Shown: positions 40,598-48,986 of the stretch, one piece after another
How the letters are laid out: each line of letters starts with the position of its first letter
Numbering within the stretch: the stretch's first letter is position 1
DNA from: an uncultured Eubacteriales bacterium
Lineage (GTDB): Bacteria; Bacillota; Clostridia; Oscillospirales; Acutalibacteraceae
Length of the DNA stretch: 64,000 nt
Direction of reading: 5' to 3'
Assembly (NCBI GenBank): GCA_910584745.1
Contig: CAJUDG010000002.1
Location: 248,001-312,000, forward strand
Notes under the pieces: generated by a model
Seen by the model: only the letters and a program-made list of their open reading frames with translations
The model's database searches: none
Told to the model about the DNA's origin: nothing
Made by a program: the position numbers and the translations under genes

Positions 40598-41536
40598 TCA
40601 GCGCAGGAGCTTGGGCGCGGGCACCGCGGAGAGCACGCCCTCCAGAACAGAGGCGGCGTCGCTGCCCGAAAGCCTCGCCTGCGGCTCCAGCACTACCCTA
40701 TGGGCCATAACGTCCTGGAACAGAAGATGTATGTCCGCGGGGACCACATAATCCCGCCCGCCCATCCAGGCCGAGGCCCGGCATATCCTTATCAGGGCCT
40801 GTCCCGCCCGGGGGCTGGCCCCAAGGCGCAGGGCCGGGTCCTCCCTTGTGGCCGTGCACAGGTCCGCCACATACTGGTATAGATCGTCTGCCACATGTAC
40901 CCTGGCGGCCTCCCCGCGCATTGCCGACACCTCCTCAAGGGTGGCGGCAGGCCGGACGCTCTCAAGGGGGCGCTTGTCCTCGGTCTGCTTCAGTATCCCT
41001 ATCTCCTGCTCGGCCGTGGGATAGCCGATGGAAAGCCGTATCATGAATCGGTCCAGCTGGCTCTCGGGCAGGGGCTGGGTGCCCGCGGTGCCAAGTGGGT
41101 TCTGGGTGGCTATAACGGTATACGGTCTCGGCAGCCTCCTGCTTACCCCGTCCACGGTGACCTGCCCCTCCTCCATGGCCTCCAGAAGGGCGCTCTGGGT
41201 CTTGGAACTGGTCCGGTTTATCTCGTCGGCCAGAAACAGGTGGCACATAATGGCTCCGGGCCTGTATTCCAGCTTGCCGCTCTCCTTTCCCGGCACCGAG
41301 TAGCCCACCACGTCGCTGGGCATGGTCTCCGGGGTGAACTGCACCCTGGAGAAGCTCATGCTCATGGCCCTTGAAAAGGCCAGGGCCATGGTGGTCTTGC
41401 CCACTCCGGGATTGTCCTCCAGAAGGATATGCCCCCCCGCGATGATGGCCATCAGGGTCTTGCACACCACCGTGTCCTTGCCGATTATGGTCTTGCGCAC
41501 CTCGTTTATAATGCCTAACGCCTTTGGCTGCGTCAT
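40598..41536 (-). CDS. MoxR-family AAA+ ATPase
   Basis: 312 residues. Walker A EDNPGVGKTT, Walker B LFLADEINR, sensor 1 VIATQNPLG and the MoxR start VRKTIIGKD. MoxR ATPases act as chaperones for vWA/DUF58 partners. First gene of the operon, 14 bp ahead of DUF58. Confidence 0.93.
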   Translation of the reverse strand: MTQPKALGIINEVRKTIIGKDTVVCKTLMAIIAGGHILLEDNPGVGKTTMALAFSRAMSMSFSRVQFTPETMPSDVVGYSVPGKESGKLEYRPGAIMCHLFLADEINRTSSKTQSALLEAMEEGQVTVDGVSRRLPRPYTVIATQNPLGTAGTQPLPESQLDRFMIRLSIGYPTAEQEIGILKQTEDKRPLESVRPAATLEEVSAMRGEAARVHVADDLYQYVADLCTATREDPALRLGASPRAGQALIRICRASAWMGGRDYVVPADIHLLFQDVMAHRVVLEPQARLSGSDAASVLEGVLSAVPAPKLLR

Positions 41537-41576
41537 AGGTTTCCCCGCCTTTCCGGATGTTCTGTACCCCCATTAA

Positions 41577-41606
41577 CAAAAATAGGGAAGTTTACACTTC
41601 TCTACT
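41577..41606 (-). terminator. Terminator of tRNA-Gly
   Basis: TAGAGAAGT / ACTTCCCTA stem (one mismatch), GTAA loop, then TTTTT on the minus strand. Confidence 0.65.
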
Positions 41607-41628
41607 TTTCTCCGGGCTATTCAGAAAT

Positions 41629-41704
41629 TGGAGCGGACGACGAGGCTCGAACTCGCTACCTCCACCTTGGCAAGGTGGCGCTCTACCAGATGAGCTACGC
41701 CCGC
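41629..41704 (-). tRNA. tRNA-Gly (GCC)
   Basis: 76 nt including an encoded CCA. The acceptor GCGGGCG pairs with CGTCCGC (one wobble); D-arm TAGCTCATCTGGTAGAGC; the anticodon stem-loop CCACC-TTGCCAA-GGTGG gives GCC; T-arm GTTCGAGCC. A consensus promoter lies just upstream. Confidence 0.96.
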
Positions 41705-41717
41705 GCTTACATTTTTT

Positions 41718-41746
41718 ATTATACACCCTTCCGCGCGATTTGTCAA
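41718..41746 (-). promoter_or_regulatory. tRNA-Gly promoter
   Basis: TTGACA (41746-41741), 17-bp spacer, TATAAT (41723-41718). Confidence 0.85.
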
Positions 41747-41903
41747 TAGAGAAATAAAATACGCGAAAAATTTTTGCCCACAAAACCGTCCGCGCTCCCA
41801 TAGAGGAGACCGGCAGGAAAGCGCGGGATTTTCCCCCCGGCATCTTGCGCCCCCGGAGACTGTATGATATACTTAAACCAAAAAACAGAGAGGAGCCATT
41901 CAC

Positions 41904-42653
41904 ATGCAAGAATTTTTTATCCCCTGCGACGGTATAAATCTGCACGCCAAGCTGGACATGCCCGGGGGCCTGGAGAGGTGCCCGCTGGCCATCGTCATCC
42001 ACGGCTTCACCGGCCATATGGAGGAGAGGCACATCGTGGCGGTGGCAAAAGCCATGAACGAGGCCGGCGTCGCCGCTCTGCGCGTCGAAATGTACGGCCA
42101 CGGCCAGAGTGACGGCAGGTTCGAGGACCATACCCTCTATAAGTGGGTCACCGGCGCGCTGGCGGCGGTGGACTACGCCAAAGGCCTGGACTTTGTCACG
42201 GACCTGTACCTCTGCGGCCACTCTCAGGGCGGGCTGCTGACAATGCTGGTGGCCGGTATGAAGTGCGACGACTTCAAGGCCATCATACCCCTGTCCCCGG
42301 CGTGGATGATACCCGACGGGGCCCGGGCGGGCTCCCTTCTTGGGCAGGGCGTCGACCCCCGGCACGTCCCGGATATGCTGAAGTTCGGGGACCGTAAGCT
42401 CAACGGCAACTATATCCGCGTGGCCCAGACCATCCACGTTGAGGACGAGATAGAGCGCTATACCGGCCCGGTGCTCATCGTCCAGGGGGACGCGGACGAG
42501 GCCGTGCCTCTGGAGTACGCCCAGCGGGCAGCGGAGCTGTATGCCAACGCAAAGCTGGTCGTCGTGCCCGGGGACACCCACTGCTTTGATAAGCACCTTG
42601 AGATGGTGACCGATGCCGTGCGGGACTTCCTGTCGGGGGAAGCTGTACGATGA
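41904..42653 (+). CDS. Alpha/beta hydrolase, feruloyl/cinnamoyl esterase-like
   Basis: 249 residues. HGFTGHMEERH (oxyanion region), CGHSQGG with Ser107, VQGDADEAVP (Asp) and PGDTHCF (His). The layout and MYGHGQSDG loop resemble the small intracellular feruloyl/cinnamoyl esterases of rumen and gut Firmicutes (Est1E-like), which release hydroxycinnamates from plant cell wall. This function is a family-level guess. GAGAGGAG precedes the ATG. The stop overlaps the next gene's ATG. Confidence 0.82.
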   Translation: MQEFFIPCDGINLHAKLDMPGGLERCPLAIVIHGFTGHMEERHIVAVAKAMNEAGVAALRVEMYGHGQSDGRFEDHTLYKWVTGALAAVDYAKGLDFVTDLYLCGHSQGGLLTMLVAGMKCDDFKAIIPLSPAWMIPDGARAGSLLGQGVDPRHVPDMLKFGDRKLNGNYIRVAQTIHVEDEIERYTGPVLIVQGDADEAVPLEYAQRAAELYANAKLVVVPGDTHCFDKHLEMVTDAVRDFLSGEAVR

Positions 42654-43744
42654 GTGCCAAGGTCAAGAGGATCGCCGGTGCTCTTGCCGTGCTGGCTGTT
42701 ATTGGGGCGCTTACGGCGGCGGTCTGCCTGCGGCAGCTTGGGGGCCGGGCCGGGGATATCTATCTGTACGGGGAGCTGCACTCGGACGAGCGCTTTCTGA
42801 GTATAGAGCTTGCGGCCTGGTCCCAGATGTACCATCAGGAGGGGGCCAGGGACCTGTTTATTGAGACCCCCTGCTATACCGCGGAATTTCTCAATATGTG
42901 GATGCGGGGAGAGGACGAGGACATGCTGGAGCGGCTGATCCTGGAGCAGTGGGCCGGGACCCAGGGCGGCACACAGCTGATGGTGGATTTCTATAGGGCG
43001 CTTCGGGAGGACTGCCCGGAGACGGTCTTCCACGGCACGGATGTGGGGCACCAGTATGACACCACCGGCGCGCTGTATCTGGAGTATCTTGAGCAGAACG
43101 GCCGCAAGGACAGCGAGGAGTACCGGCGGGCACAGGAGTGCATGGAGCAGGGCGAGACCTTCTATCAGATCGAGGCCGGGGATGAGGCTGAAGCCTTTGC
43201 CTACAGGGAGGACCGGATGGCGGAGAATTTCGCCAGGGAGTATGAGCGGCTGGGCCGCAGGATGGTCATGGGGATATACGGCAGCGCCCACGCTGTGGTG
43301 GGCGAGGGGACGTATATGTCACAGGGCCTGCCCAATATGGCCAGCCAGCTGGCGGAAAAGTACCCGGATGTGAACATAGGGCCGCCCAAGGTCTCCCTTG
43401 CGGACACGCTGGAGGAGCCGGACAGGTCACGTAAGAAGACGGTGACCATTGCGGGCAAAGAGTACGAGGCCTGGTACGGCGGCAGGGCGGAGCTGCCCTA
43501 TAACGCCAAGTTCTCCTCTATTGAGGTCTGGGCGGTGGAGGGGGCCTATGAGGACGTGAAGGACCTGTTCACCACCGGCATCACCATCCTCTGCGCAGAG
43601 TACCCCCTGCCGGTGGAGACCGGGCAGGTCTTTCAGGTGGAGGCCGCCGTGCGGGAGGGCGGGAAAACCGCCTCGTGGTTCTTCCGTTCGGACGGCAAGA
43701 CCCAGTTCTCGCTGCCGGTGACAGAGCAGATAAAAGCCGGCTGA
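42650..43744 (+). CDS. Membrane-anchored ChaN/Tiki/EreA-superfamily-like protein
   Basis: 364 residues. N-terminal TM or signal anchor (about 7-27). YLYGELHSDERF and later MGIYGSAHAVVGEG are the paired (G/E)xH and GxxH motifs of the erythromycin-esterase/ChaN/TraB-Tiki superfamily of metal-dependent hydrolases; FIETPCYTAEFLN fits the fold. Members include heme-binding proteins and proteases or esterases. The C-terminal 80 residues form an unrecognised domain. It overlaps the esterase gene (ATGA), so the pair may be functionally linked. Substrate unknown. Confidence 0.65.
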   Translation: MSAKVKRIAGALAVLAVIGALTAAVCLRQLGGRAGDIYLYGELHSDERFLSIELAAWSQMYHQEGARDLFIETPCYTAEFLNMWMRGEDEDMLERLILEQWAGTQGGTQLMVDFYRALREDCPETVFHGTDVGHQYDTTGALYLEYLEQNGRKDSEEYRRAQECMEQGETFYQIEAGDEAEAFAYREDRMAENFAREYERLGRRMVMGIYGSAHAVVGEGTYMSQGLPNMASQLAEKYPDVNIGPPKVSLADTLEEPDRSRKKTVTIAGKEYEAWYGGRAELPYNAKFSSIEVWAVEGAYEDVKDLFTTGITILCAEYPLPVETGQVFQVEAAVREGGKTASWFFRSDGKTQFSLPVTEQIKAG

Positions 43745-43748
43745 TTTA

Positions 43749-43777
43749 TTGACATCCCCGGCGGCTTCTGCTACAAT
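43749..43777 (+). promoter_or_regulatory. Promoter of the small SecB-like gene
   Basis: TTGACA (43749-43754), 17-bp spacer, TACAAT (43772-43777). Confidence 0.6.
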
Positions 43778-43801
43778 AGATGGCAGTTGGGGGGATATGC
43801 C

Positions 43802-44155
43802 ATGGCCAAGATAGATTCGGTGAAATTCGACCTGTTTGATTTTCTTATAGCCACCGACCAGAACGAGCCCATTACCACACAGCCGGAGATAGCCTTCAGC
43901 GCCCAGGCGCCTCATGAGCTGTCAATGCCGCTGAGGGCCGTCGTCGTGATGTTCGACTCGGGCAAGAGCGGCGTGCTGCGCTTTCACGCCAGGTGCCGGG
44001 TCAGCATACGCTTTGAGCCCGGGGAGGACGTTCTGGAGGGCAGCGAGCTTATCTCACAGTTCTACAGGCAGGCGTATATGCTGTTCTGCAAGAAGGTCAA
44101 CGACGCCCTGGGCGTTATGGGGCAGAACCCAATGATGTTCCCGGAGCTTGAGTAA
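43802..44155 (+). CDS. Hypothetical protein, weakly SecB/DUF1149-like
   Basis: 117 residues starting MAKIDSVKFDLFDFLI. Beta-rich centre (MPLRAVVVMFDSGKSGVLRF, then HARCRVSIRF), then a helix SQFYRQAYMLFCKKVNDAL and MMFPELE. The strand-helix order recalls SecB-fold proteins, but I cannot confirm it. GGGGGGAT lies before the ATG. Own promoter and terminator. Confidence 0.6.
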   Translation: MAKIDSVKFDLFDFLIATDQNEPITTQPEIAFSAQAPHELSMPLRAVVVMFDSGKSGVLRFHARCRVSIRFEPGEDVLEGSELISQFYRQAYMLFCKKVNDALGVMGQNPMMFPELE

Positions 44156-44182
44156 AGGAGCCCATAGAGGGCTCCTTTTTTC
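44154..44182 (+). terminator. Terminator overlapping the stop of the SecB-like gene
   Basis: AAAGGAGCC-catagag-GGCTCCTTTTTT. It also lies at the end of the convergent lactonase gene. Confidence 0.85.
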
Positions 44183-45197
44183 ATGGGCTTTGGGTCCATT
44201 TTACGCATACCGCGCCGGGTATTGGCAGCTCTGCGGCGCATTGGTCTGGTATGTCCGGCCCAAGCTCAAACACCGTTACGGTGCCGGAGAGCTGGTTTGC
44301 CGCCGCCAGATACCGCCTGTCGGGGCTTATGCTGATGCTGCGGGGGTATATGCCGCCGCTGGGGAAGCTGCCAGCCGGTTCAAGTGCGCCGGGGTCCTCC
44401 GTGACCCGATAGCGGAATATCCTGTCCGAGCCGCGGACGCTGGCGTAGATGCAGCCGCCGTCCGGGCTGAGCTGCACGTCGGCGGCGGTGTCGCCGGGGG
44501 CGGGGGCCGTCTCATAGAGGGGGTACTCGTTCTGGAATTTCAGCGTGGAGCTCTCGGGGTCATAGCTGTAGGTGCGAAGGGTCTGGCCCATCTCCGTCAC
44601 AAGGTATAGGGACCTGCCGCCGGGGTGGTATGCGAAGTGCCTGGGGCCCTGGCCGGGGGAGGACTGGACATAGGGCTGGGGCTTATGGGGCGAAAGCTTG
44701 CCGTTTAGGGCTACGCGGTACTGGAACAGCTTGTCAAGGCCCAGGTCCGCCACGAACAGACCGGCCCCGTCGGGGGTGGGCAGGGCCGAGTGGATATGGG
44801 CGCGCTCCTGACGCTCCGGGTCGGGGCCCCGGCCCTCGTGCTCTATGAACTCGCAGAGCTCCTCTTTATCGAGGTCGAAGCCCGCAAGGCAGCCGCCGGA
44901 GTAGCCGGAGGCGTAGAGGAACTTTCCAAGGGCGGTGATGTGGCAGTAGCCCGCGCCGGGGAGGGGCCAGCGGCTGTACTCCCGCTTCCCGGGCTGGAGC
45001 TCGATTATTGAGCCGCCGTTTGGGAGCTCCTCAACGGCGTAGATCTTGTTCCCTACGGGCTGTAGGTATGAGGGGTCATTAAGGCCGCCCCAGCTCTCAA
45101 GCACGCTGAGATTCTTGCCGTCAAAGCTTAGATGGTATATGCCGTCGCGGGGCTCGCCGCCGGTGTAGGTGCCGAGCCACAGATGGTGATCTGTCAT
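44181..45197 (-). CDS. Lactonase family beta-propeller (6-phosphogluconolactonase-like)
   Basis: 338 residues. Seven-bladed propeller of the YbhE/Pgl type: HLWLGTYTGG start, PSYLQPVGNKIYAVEE, CHITALGKFLYASGYSGG, HIHSALPTPDG, GPRHFAYHPGGRSLYLVTE and GIYPRSISISPDRRYLAAAN. The family hydrolyses 6-phosphogluconolactone; many homologues have other or unknown lactone substrates. AAGAAGG precedes the ATG. No pentose-phosphate genes are nearby. Confidence 0.88.
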   Translation of the reverse strand: MTDHHLWLGTYTGGEPRDGIYHLSFDGKNLSVLESWGGLNDPSYLQPVGNKIYAVEELPNGGSIIELQPGKREYSRWPLPGAGYCHITALGKFLYASGYSGGCLAGFDLDKEELCEFIEHEGRGPDPERQERAHIHSALPTPDGAGLFVADLGLDKLFQYRVALNGKLSPHKPQPYVQSSPGQGPRHFAYHPGGRSLYLVTEMGQTLRTYSYDPESSTLKFQNEYPLYETAPAPGDTAADVQLSPDGGCIYASVRGSDRIFRYRVTEDPGALEPAGSFPSGGIYPRSISISPDRRYLAAANQLSGTVTVFELGPDIPDQCAAELPIPGAVCVKWTQSP

Positions 45198-45227
45198 AAT
45201 ATAACCTTCTTTCTGTGCTTATTTATG

Positions 45228-45256
45228 TTGCGTTGCATGGTTATCTGTGATATAAT
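45228..45256 (+). promoter_or_regulatory. Promoter of the GNAT gene
   Basis: TTGCGT (45228-45233), 17-bp spacer, TATAAT (45251-45256). Confidence 0.6.
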
Positions 45257-45289
45257 TGAGCGCATAATTTGAAACAGGGAGTGATCGTA

Positions 45290-45796
45290 ATGCTATACCT
45301 GAAAGAAGCGAACCTTGAGGACATTGAGAAGGAGTACCGGTTCATAACCGGTATGCCGAAGGACGAGTGCGGGTTTATGAACCCGGGCTCCGGGTGCACA
45401 AGGGAGGAGTTTGAAAGGGAAATACTGCCCGGATATATAAACCACTCCAAAGGTATCGGGCTTAAGGAGGGCCGTGTGCCGGATACTGCGTTTTTTCTTT
45501 GGGAGGGCGATAACCTTGTGGGCCTGTTCAAACTGCGCCATTATCTGACCGAAGCCCTTGCAAACGGCGCGGGGCATATCGGCTATGAGATAGCCCCGGA
45601 GTACCGGGGGCGGGGGTATGCCAGCGAGGGGCTGAGACTTACTATTGAAAAGGCCTGGGGCATCATCCCGGAGGAGGAAATCTATATGTCCGTCAGGAAG
45701 GAAAACCCTGCCTCGCTCCGGGTGCAGGTGAAGAACGGGGCTTATGTGCACCATGAGGATGGGGACCATTTTTATACACGGATAAAAAAACCTTAA
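45290..45796 (+). CDS. GNAT family N-acetyltransferase
   Basis: 168 residues. The acetyl-CoA motif A IGYEIAPEYRGRGYASEGLR is clear (R/QxxGxG/A form), with the following helix LTIEKAW and the NPASLRVQVKNGA region typical of RimJ-like members. Probably acetylates a small amine or protein N-terminus. GGGAGTGA precedes the ATG at 45290. Substrate unknown. Confidence 0.88.
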   Translation: MLYLKEANLEDIEKEYRFITGMPKDECGFMNPGSGCTREEFEREILPGYINHSKGIGLKEGRVPDTAFFLWEGDNLVGLFKLRHYLTEALANGAGHIGYEIAPEYRGRGYASEGLRLTIEKAWGIIPEEEIYMSVRKENPASLRVQVKNGAYVHHEDGDHFYTRIKKP

Positions 45797-45814
45797 AAAT
45801 TTTGAAATTACCCC

Positions 45815-45845
45815 TTGACCTTCACCTTACGTCATAGTTTATACT
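45815..45845 (+). promoter_or_regulatory. MerR-type promoter with 19-bp spacer
   Basis: TTGACC (45815-45820), 19-bp spacer, TATACT (45840-45845). The long spacer is the signature of promoters activated by MerR-family DNA twisting. It lies right before the MerR gene, so autoregulation is likely. Confidence 0.7.
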
Positions 45846-45876
45846 ATCCCCAGACCTTACAAAGGAGGCAGGGAAA

Positions 45877-46611
45877 ATGTGGACCGTACATGAGCTTTGC
45901 GAAATATCCGGGGTGACGGCGCGCGCGCTCCGGCATTATGACGCGGTGGGGCTTTTGAAGCCCACGGAGGTGTCTGCGGCGGGGTACAGGCTGTATGACG
46001 ATGCGGCGCTGGAGCGCTTGCAGCAGATACTGCTGTTCCGGGAGCTGGAATTTTCCTTAAAGGAAATAAAGGCCATACTGGAGAGCCCGGGGTTTGACAG
46101 GAACCGGGCGCTGGAGCAGCAGATAACGCTTTTGGAGCTTAAGAAGGAGCATATTGAGAACCTGATACTCTTTGCGAAGGGAATAAAGCTGATTGGAGTG
46201 AACAGAAAGATGGATTTTACAGCGTTTGATACCGGGAAGATAGACCAGTATGCCAGGGAGGCAAAGAAGCTCTATGAGAGCACCCCGGAGTATCAGGAGT
46301 TTCTGGAGAAGTCCAAGGACTGGACCCCGGAGCGGGACAGGGCCATGGAGGCGCAGATAATGGGGATATTCGCCCGGTTCGGGGAGATAAGGGACACGGA
46401 CCCGGGGAGCCCGGAGGCGGTGGCGCTGGCACGTGAGCTGCAAGGGTTTATTACGGAGAACTTCTATAACTGCTCGGACAAGGTGCTGATGGGGCTTGGG
46501 AAGATGTACTCCGGCGGCGGGGACTTTACCGAGAACATTGACAAGGCTGGGGGGCCGGGGACGGCGGAGTTTGCGGCGAGGGCCATTGCCGCTGCCACGG
46601 GCCTGGAGTAA
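45877..46611 (+). CDS. MerR-family regulator with TipAS effector domain
   Basis: 244 residues. MerR HTH (VHELCEISGVTARALRHYD, then AVGLLKP), a coiled-coil dimer helix (about 75-115), and a TipAS domain (about 125-240; YAREAKKLYESTPEYQEF, then GEIRDTDPGSPEA and ITENFYNCSDKVL). TipAS domains bind thiopeptides and other hydrophobic antimicrobials. AAAGGAGG precedes the ATG. It probably controls itself through the 19-bp-spacer promoter; other targets unknown. Confidence 0.92.
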   Translation: MWTVHELCEISGVTARALRHYDAVGLLKPTEVSAAGYRLYDDAALERLQQILLFRELEFSLKEIKAILESPGFDRNRALEQQITLLELKKEHIENLILFAKGIKLIGVNRKMDFTAFDTGKIDQYAREAKKLYESTPEYQEFLEKSKDWTPERDRAMEAQIMGIFARFGEIRDTDPGSPEAVALARELQGFITENFYNCSDKVLMGLGKMYSGGGDFTENIDKAGGPGTAEFAARAIAAATGLE

Positions 46612-46700
46612 CGAAAAAGTTTCGTCCACCTTTTCAAAGGTGGTGGGGTTCTTAGGGGCGAAGCCCCTGAGCCGCCGGAGGCCATAAAGTGATACCAAAC
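46612..46700 (+). repeat. Possible dispersed intergenic hairpin element
   Basis: CCACCTTT-tc-AAAGGTGG and AGGGGC-gaa-GCCCCT hairpins in tandem behind the MerR gene. The wording (TTTCGTCCACC... AGGGGCGAAGCCCCT) resembles short repeats often seen between genes in Clostridia genomes; no second copy is in this window. Confidence 0.35.
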
Positions 46701-46702
46701 AT

Positions 46703-46735
46703 AAAGGGATTGCGAAAGCAATCCCTTTAACTTTT
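46703..46735. terminator. Bidirectional terminator
   Basis: AAAGGGATTGC-gaaa-GCAATCCCTTT, perfect 11-bp stem with T-rich sequence on both sides. Confidence 0.8.
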
Positions 46736-47576
46736 ACACCCCCGAGTAAGCCGCAAACCCGCCGTCGATGGGCAGGACCACGCCGGTTATGGCGCTGGCG
46801 GCCTTGTCGTCGCAGAGGAAGAACACCCCGCCCAGGAGCTCGCTGCTGTCCACAAAGCGGCCCATGGGCGTGCCGGCCAGTATCTTGCCCGAGCGGGCGG
46901 TGGGCGTGCCGTCCGGGCTAAAGAGCAGGGCCCGGTTCTGGTCGGAGACCAGGAACCCCGGGGCGATGGCGTTGCAGCGTATGCCCGTACCGGCGAAGTG
47001 CACCGCCAGCCACTGTGTAAAGTTGCTGACGGCGGCCTTGGCCCCGGAGTAAGCCGGTATCTTCGTCAGGGGCACGTAGGCGTTCATGGAGGAGATGTTC
47101 AGCACGCAGCCGTGTTTGCGCTCCGCCATGTCTTTGGCGAAGACCTGGGTGGGCAGCAGGGTGCCCTGGAAGTTGAGCCGGAACACGAAGTCCACGCCGT
47201 CGCTCTCCAGGTCAAAAAAGGTCTTCTGTCCGTCCTTGGCCTCGTGCTGGTACTCGTTGTCGGTGGTGGCCCGGGGGTTATTGCCCCCCGCGCCGTTTAT
47301 GAGGATGTCGCAGGGGCCCAGGTCCGAAAGTATGCGCCGGTGCGCGGTCTCAAGGCTCTCCTTGCTAAGCACATCGGCCTTGTAGGCAAGGCACGTCCAG
47401 CCCCCGGCATGGCACTCAATAGCCAGCTTTTCCACGGCCTCGAAGTTGATGTCAAGGGCCGCGACCTTGGCTCCGGCATGGGCGAAGGCCCGGGCCATGT
47501 CGCCGCAGAGCACGCCTCCCGCGCCGGTGACAACCACCACCTTGCCGGTAAAGTCCACATTGTATGGCAGGTCCAT
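46734..47576 (-). CDS. SDR oxidoreductase, probable fructuronate/mannonate reductase
   Basis: 280 residues. SDR motifs VTGAGGVLCGDMA (TGxxxGxG), NGAGGNN, catalytic SSMNAY and YSGAK (Tyr-x-x-x-Lys), IAPGFLVS. Its place after uxaC and uxuA suggests D-fructuronate to D-mannonate reduction, done elsewhere by the unrelated UxuB. The first GTG lies inside the ribosome site, so ATG 47576 (AAGGAG 8 bases upstream) is chosen. Last gene of the glucuronide operon. Confidence 0.87.
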   Translation of the reverse strand: MDLPYNVDFTGKVVVVTGAGGVLCGDMARAFAHAGAKVAALDINFEAVEKLAIECHAGGWTCLAYKADVLSKESLETAHRRILSDLGPCDILINGAGGNNPRATTDNEYQHEAKDGQKTFFDLESDGVDFVFRLNFQGTLLPTQVFAKDMAERKHGCVLNISSMNAYVPLTKIPAYSGAKAAVSNFTQWLAVHFAGTGIRCNAIAPGFLVSDQNRALLFSPDGTPTARSGKILAGTPMGRFVDSSELLGGVFFLCDDKAASAITGVVLPIDGGFAAYSGV

Positions 47577-47588
47577 ATTTATCACTCC

Positions 47589-48983
47589 TTAAAAGCCAAA
47601 ATAGTTTTTGGTGTTGTTGTAACTGAGGTCCGCGACCATCTTCTCAAGGCGCGGGCGGTCGTCGGGGTACTGGCCGCTCTCCACCCACTCGCCGATGAGT
47701 TCGCAGAGGACACGGCGGAAATACTCGTGGCGGGGGTAGCTCAAAAAGGAGCGGGAGTCGGTGAGCATACCCACGAACTGGCCCAGCACGCCGTTTGCGG
47801 CCAGCTCTGTCAGCTGGGCGCGCATACCCGGGCGGCTGTCGTTGAACCACCAGGCGCTGCCAAGCTGCAGCTTGCCCGGTACGCCGCCGCCCTGGAAGGT
47901 GCCCATTATCGACGCGATGGCGGCGTTGTCGTTGGGGTTCAGGGAGTAGAGGATGAGCTTCGGCAGGCCGGAGTTCTCCTCGATGGCATTGAGGAGCTGG
48001 CCCAGCTTCTCGCAGCCGGAGCGGCTGTTGATGGCGTCGCCGCCCACGTCACGGCCCAGGGCTCTCAGCATGGGCTTGTTCACGTCCCGGAGGGCCCCGA
48101 AATGTATCTGCATGACGAGCCCCAGCTCCACATACTTTTTGGCGCACTCCAAAAGGAGCAGGGTGCGGTAGGCGTCGGCCTGGGCGGGGTCGATGGGTGC
48201 CCCGGCCAGGGCGGCCCCGAAGGCCGCGTTTGCGGCGGCAGGCTCCGGCGGGGCGTACATCATAGAGTCAAGGCCGTGGTCGGCGCAGAGGGCTCCGGCC
48301 TTGGCGAAGTCCTCTATGCGTTCGCTCAGGGCCGCCGCCACATCCTGGGCGGTCTGGAGTACCCTGCCCACCCGGGTACTAAGACGCTTTATGTACTCGC
48401 CAAAGCCCGGCTTCTCAAGGTTCACAGCATTGTCCGGCCGGAAGGCAGGCAGTACCTTTATGTCCATGTCCGGGTCCGCGGCTATCTTTTCGTGCCAGCA
48501 GAGCTCGTCGGCGGGGTCATCGGTGGTGCAGACGGCCCGGACGTTGAACTGCCGCATGAGCCCCCGGGCCGAGGTCTTTTGCAGGGCCCTATTGGCCCGA
48601 GTGTAGATGCTGTCGGCAGTGTCGGGGGTCAGGGGCTCGTAGATGCCGAAGGCCCGCTGTAGCTCAAGATGGCTCCAGCTGTATACCGGGCTCCCGATAA
48701 GCTGGGGCATGACGTTCGCAAAGGCCCGGAACTTCTCCCGGTCCGGGGCGTCTCCGGTGACCAGGTCCTCGGTGCAGCCCGCCGCCCGCATGAGCCGCCA
48801 TTTGTAGTGGTCGCCGCCCAGCCACACCTCGGTGATGGAGCGGAACTCTTTATCCTCGGCTATCTCCCTTGGGGAGAGATGGCAGTGGTAGTCTATAATG
48901 GGCATGTTTTTCGCCGTGCCGTGAAAGAGCTCCCGGGCGGTGTTGGTGGTCAGAAGAAAGTCCTTATCCATGAATTTTGCCAT
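47589..48983 (-). CDS. uxaC: Glucuronate isomerase
   Basis: 464 residues, full length. Amidohydrolase-fold start MPIIDYHCHLSPREIAED and ICE-type motifs such as VCTTDDPADEL, GLVMQIHFGALRD and SRSFLSYPRHEYFRR. It converts D-glucuronate to D-fructuronate (and galacturonate to tagaturonate). GGAGG precedes the ATG; the uxuA stop is 3 bases upstream. Confidence 0.96.
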   Translation of the reverse strand: MAKFMDKDFLLTTNTARELFHGTAKNMPIIDYHCHLSPREIAEDKEFRSITEVWLGGDHYKWRLMRAAGCTEDLVTGDAPDREKFRAFANVMPQLIGSPVYSWSHLELQRAFGIYEPLTPDTADSIYTRANRALQKTSARGLMRQFNVRAVCTTDDPADELCWHEKIAADPDMDIKVLPAFRPDNAVNLEKPGFGEYIKRLSTRVGRVLQTAQDVAAALSERIEDFAKAGALCADHGLDSMMYAPPEPAAANAAFGAALAGAPIDPAQADAYRTLLLLECAKKYVELGLVMQIHFGALRDVNKPMLRALGRDVGGDAINSRSGCEKLGQLLNAIEENSGLPKLILYSLNPNDNAAIASIMGTFQGGGVPGKLQLGSAWWFNDSRPGMRAQLTELAANGVLGQFVGMLTDSRSFLSYPRHEYFRRVLCELIGEWVESGQYPDDRPRLEKMVADLSYNNTKNYFGF

Positions 48984-48986
48984 TGC

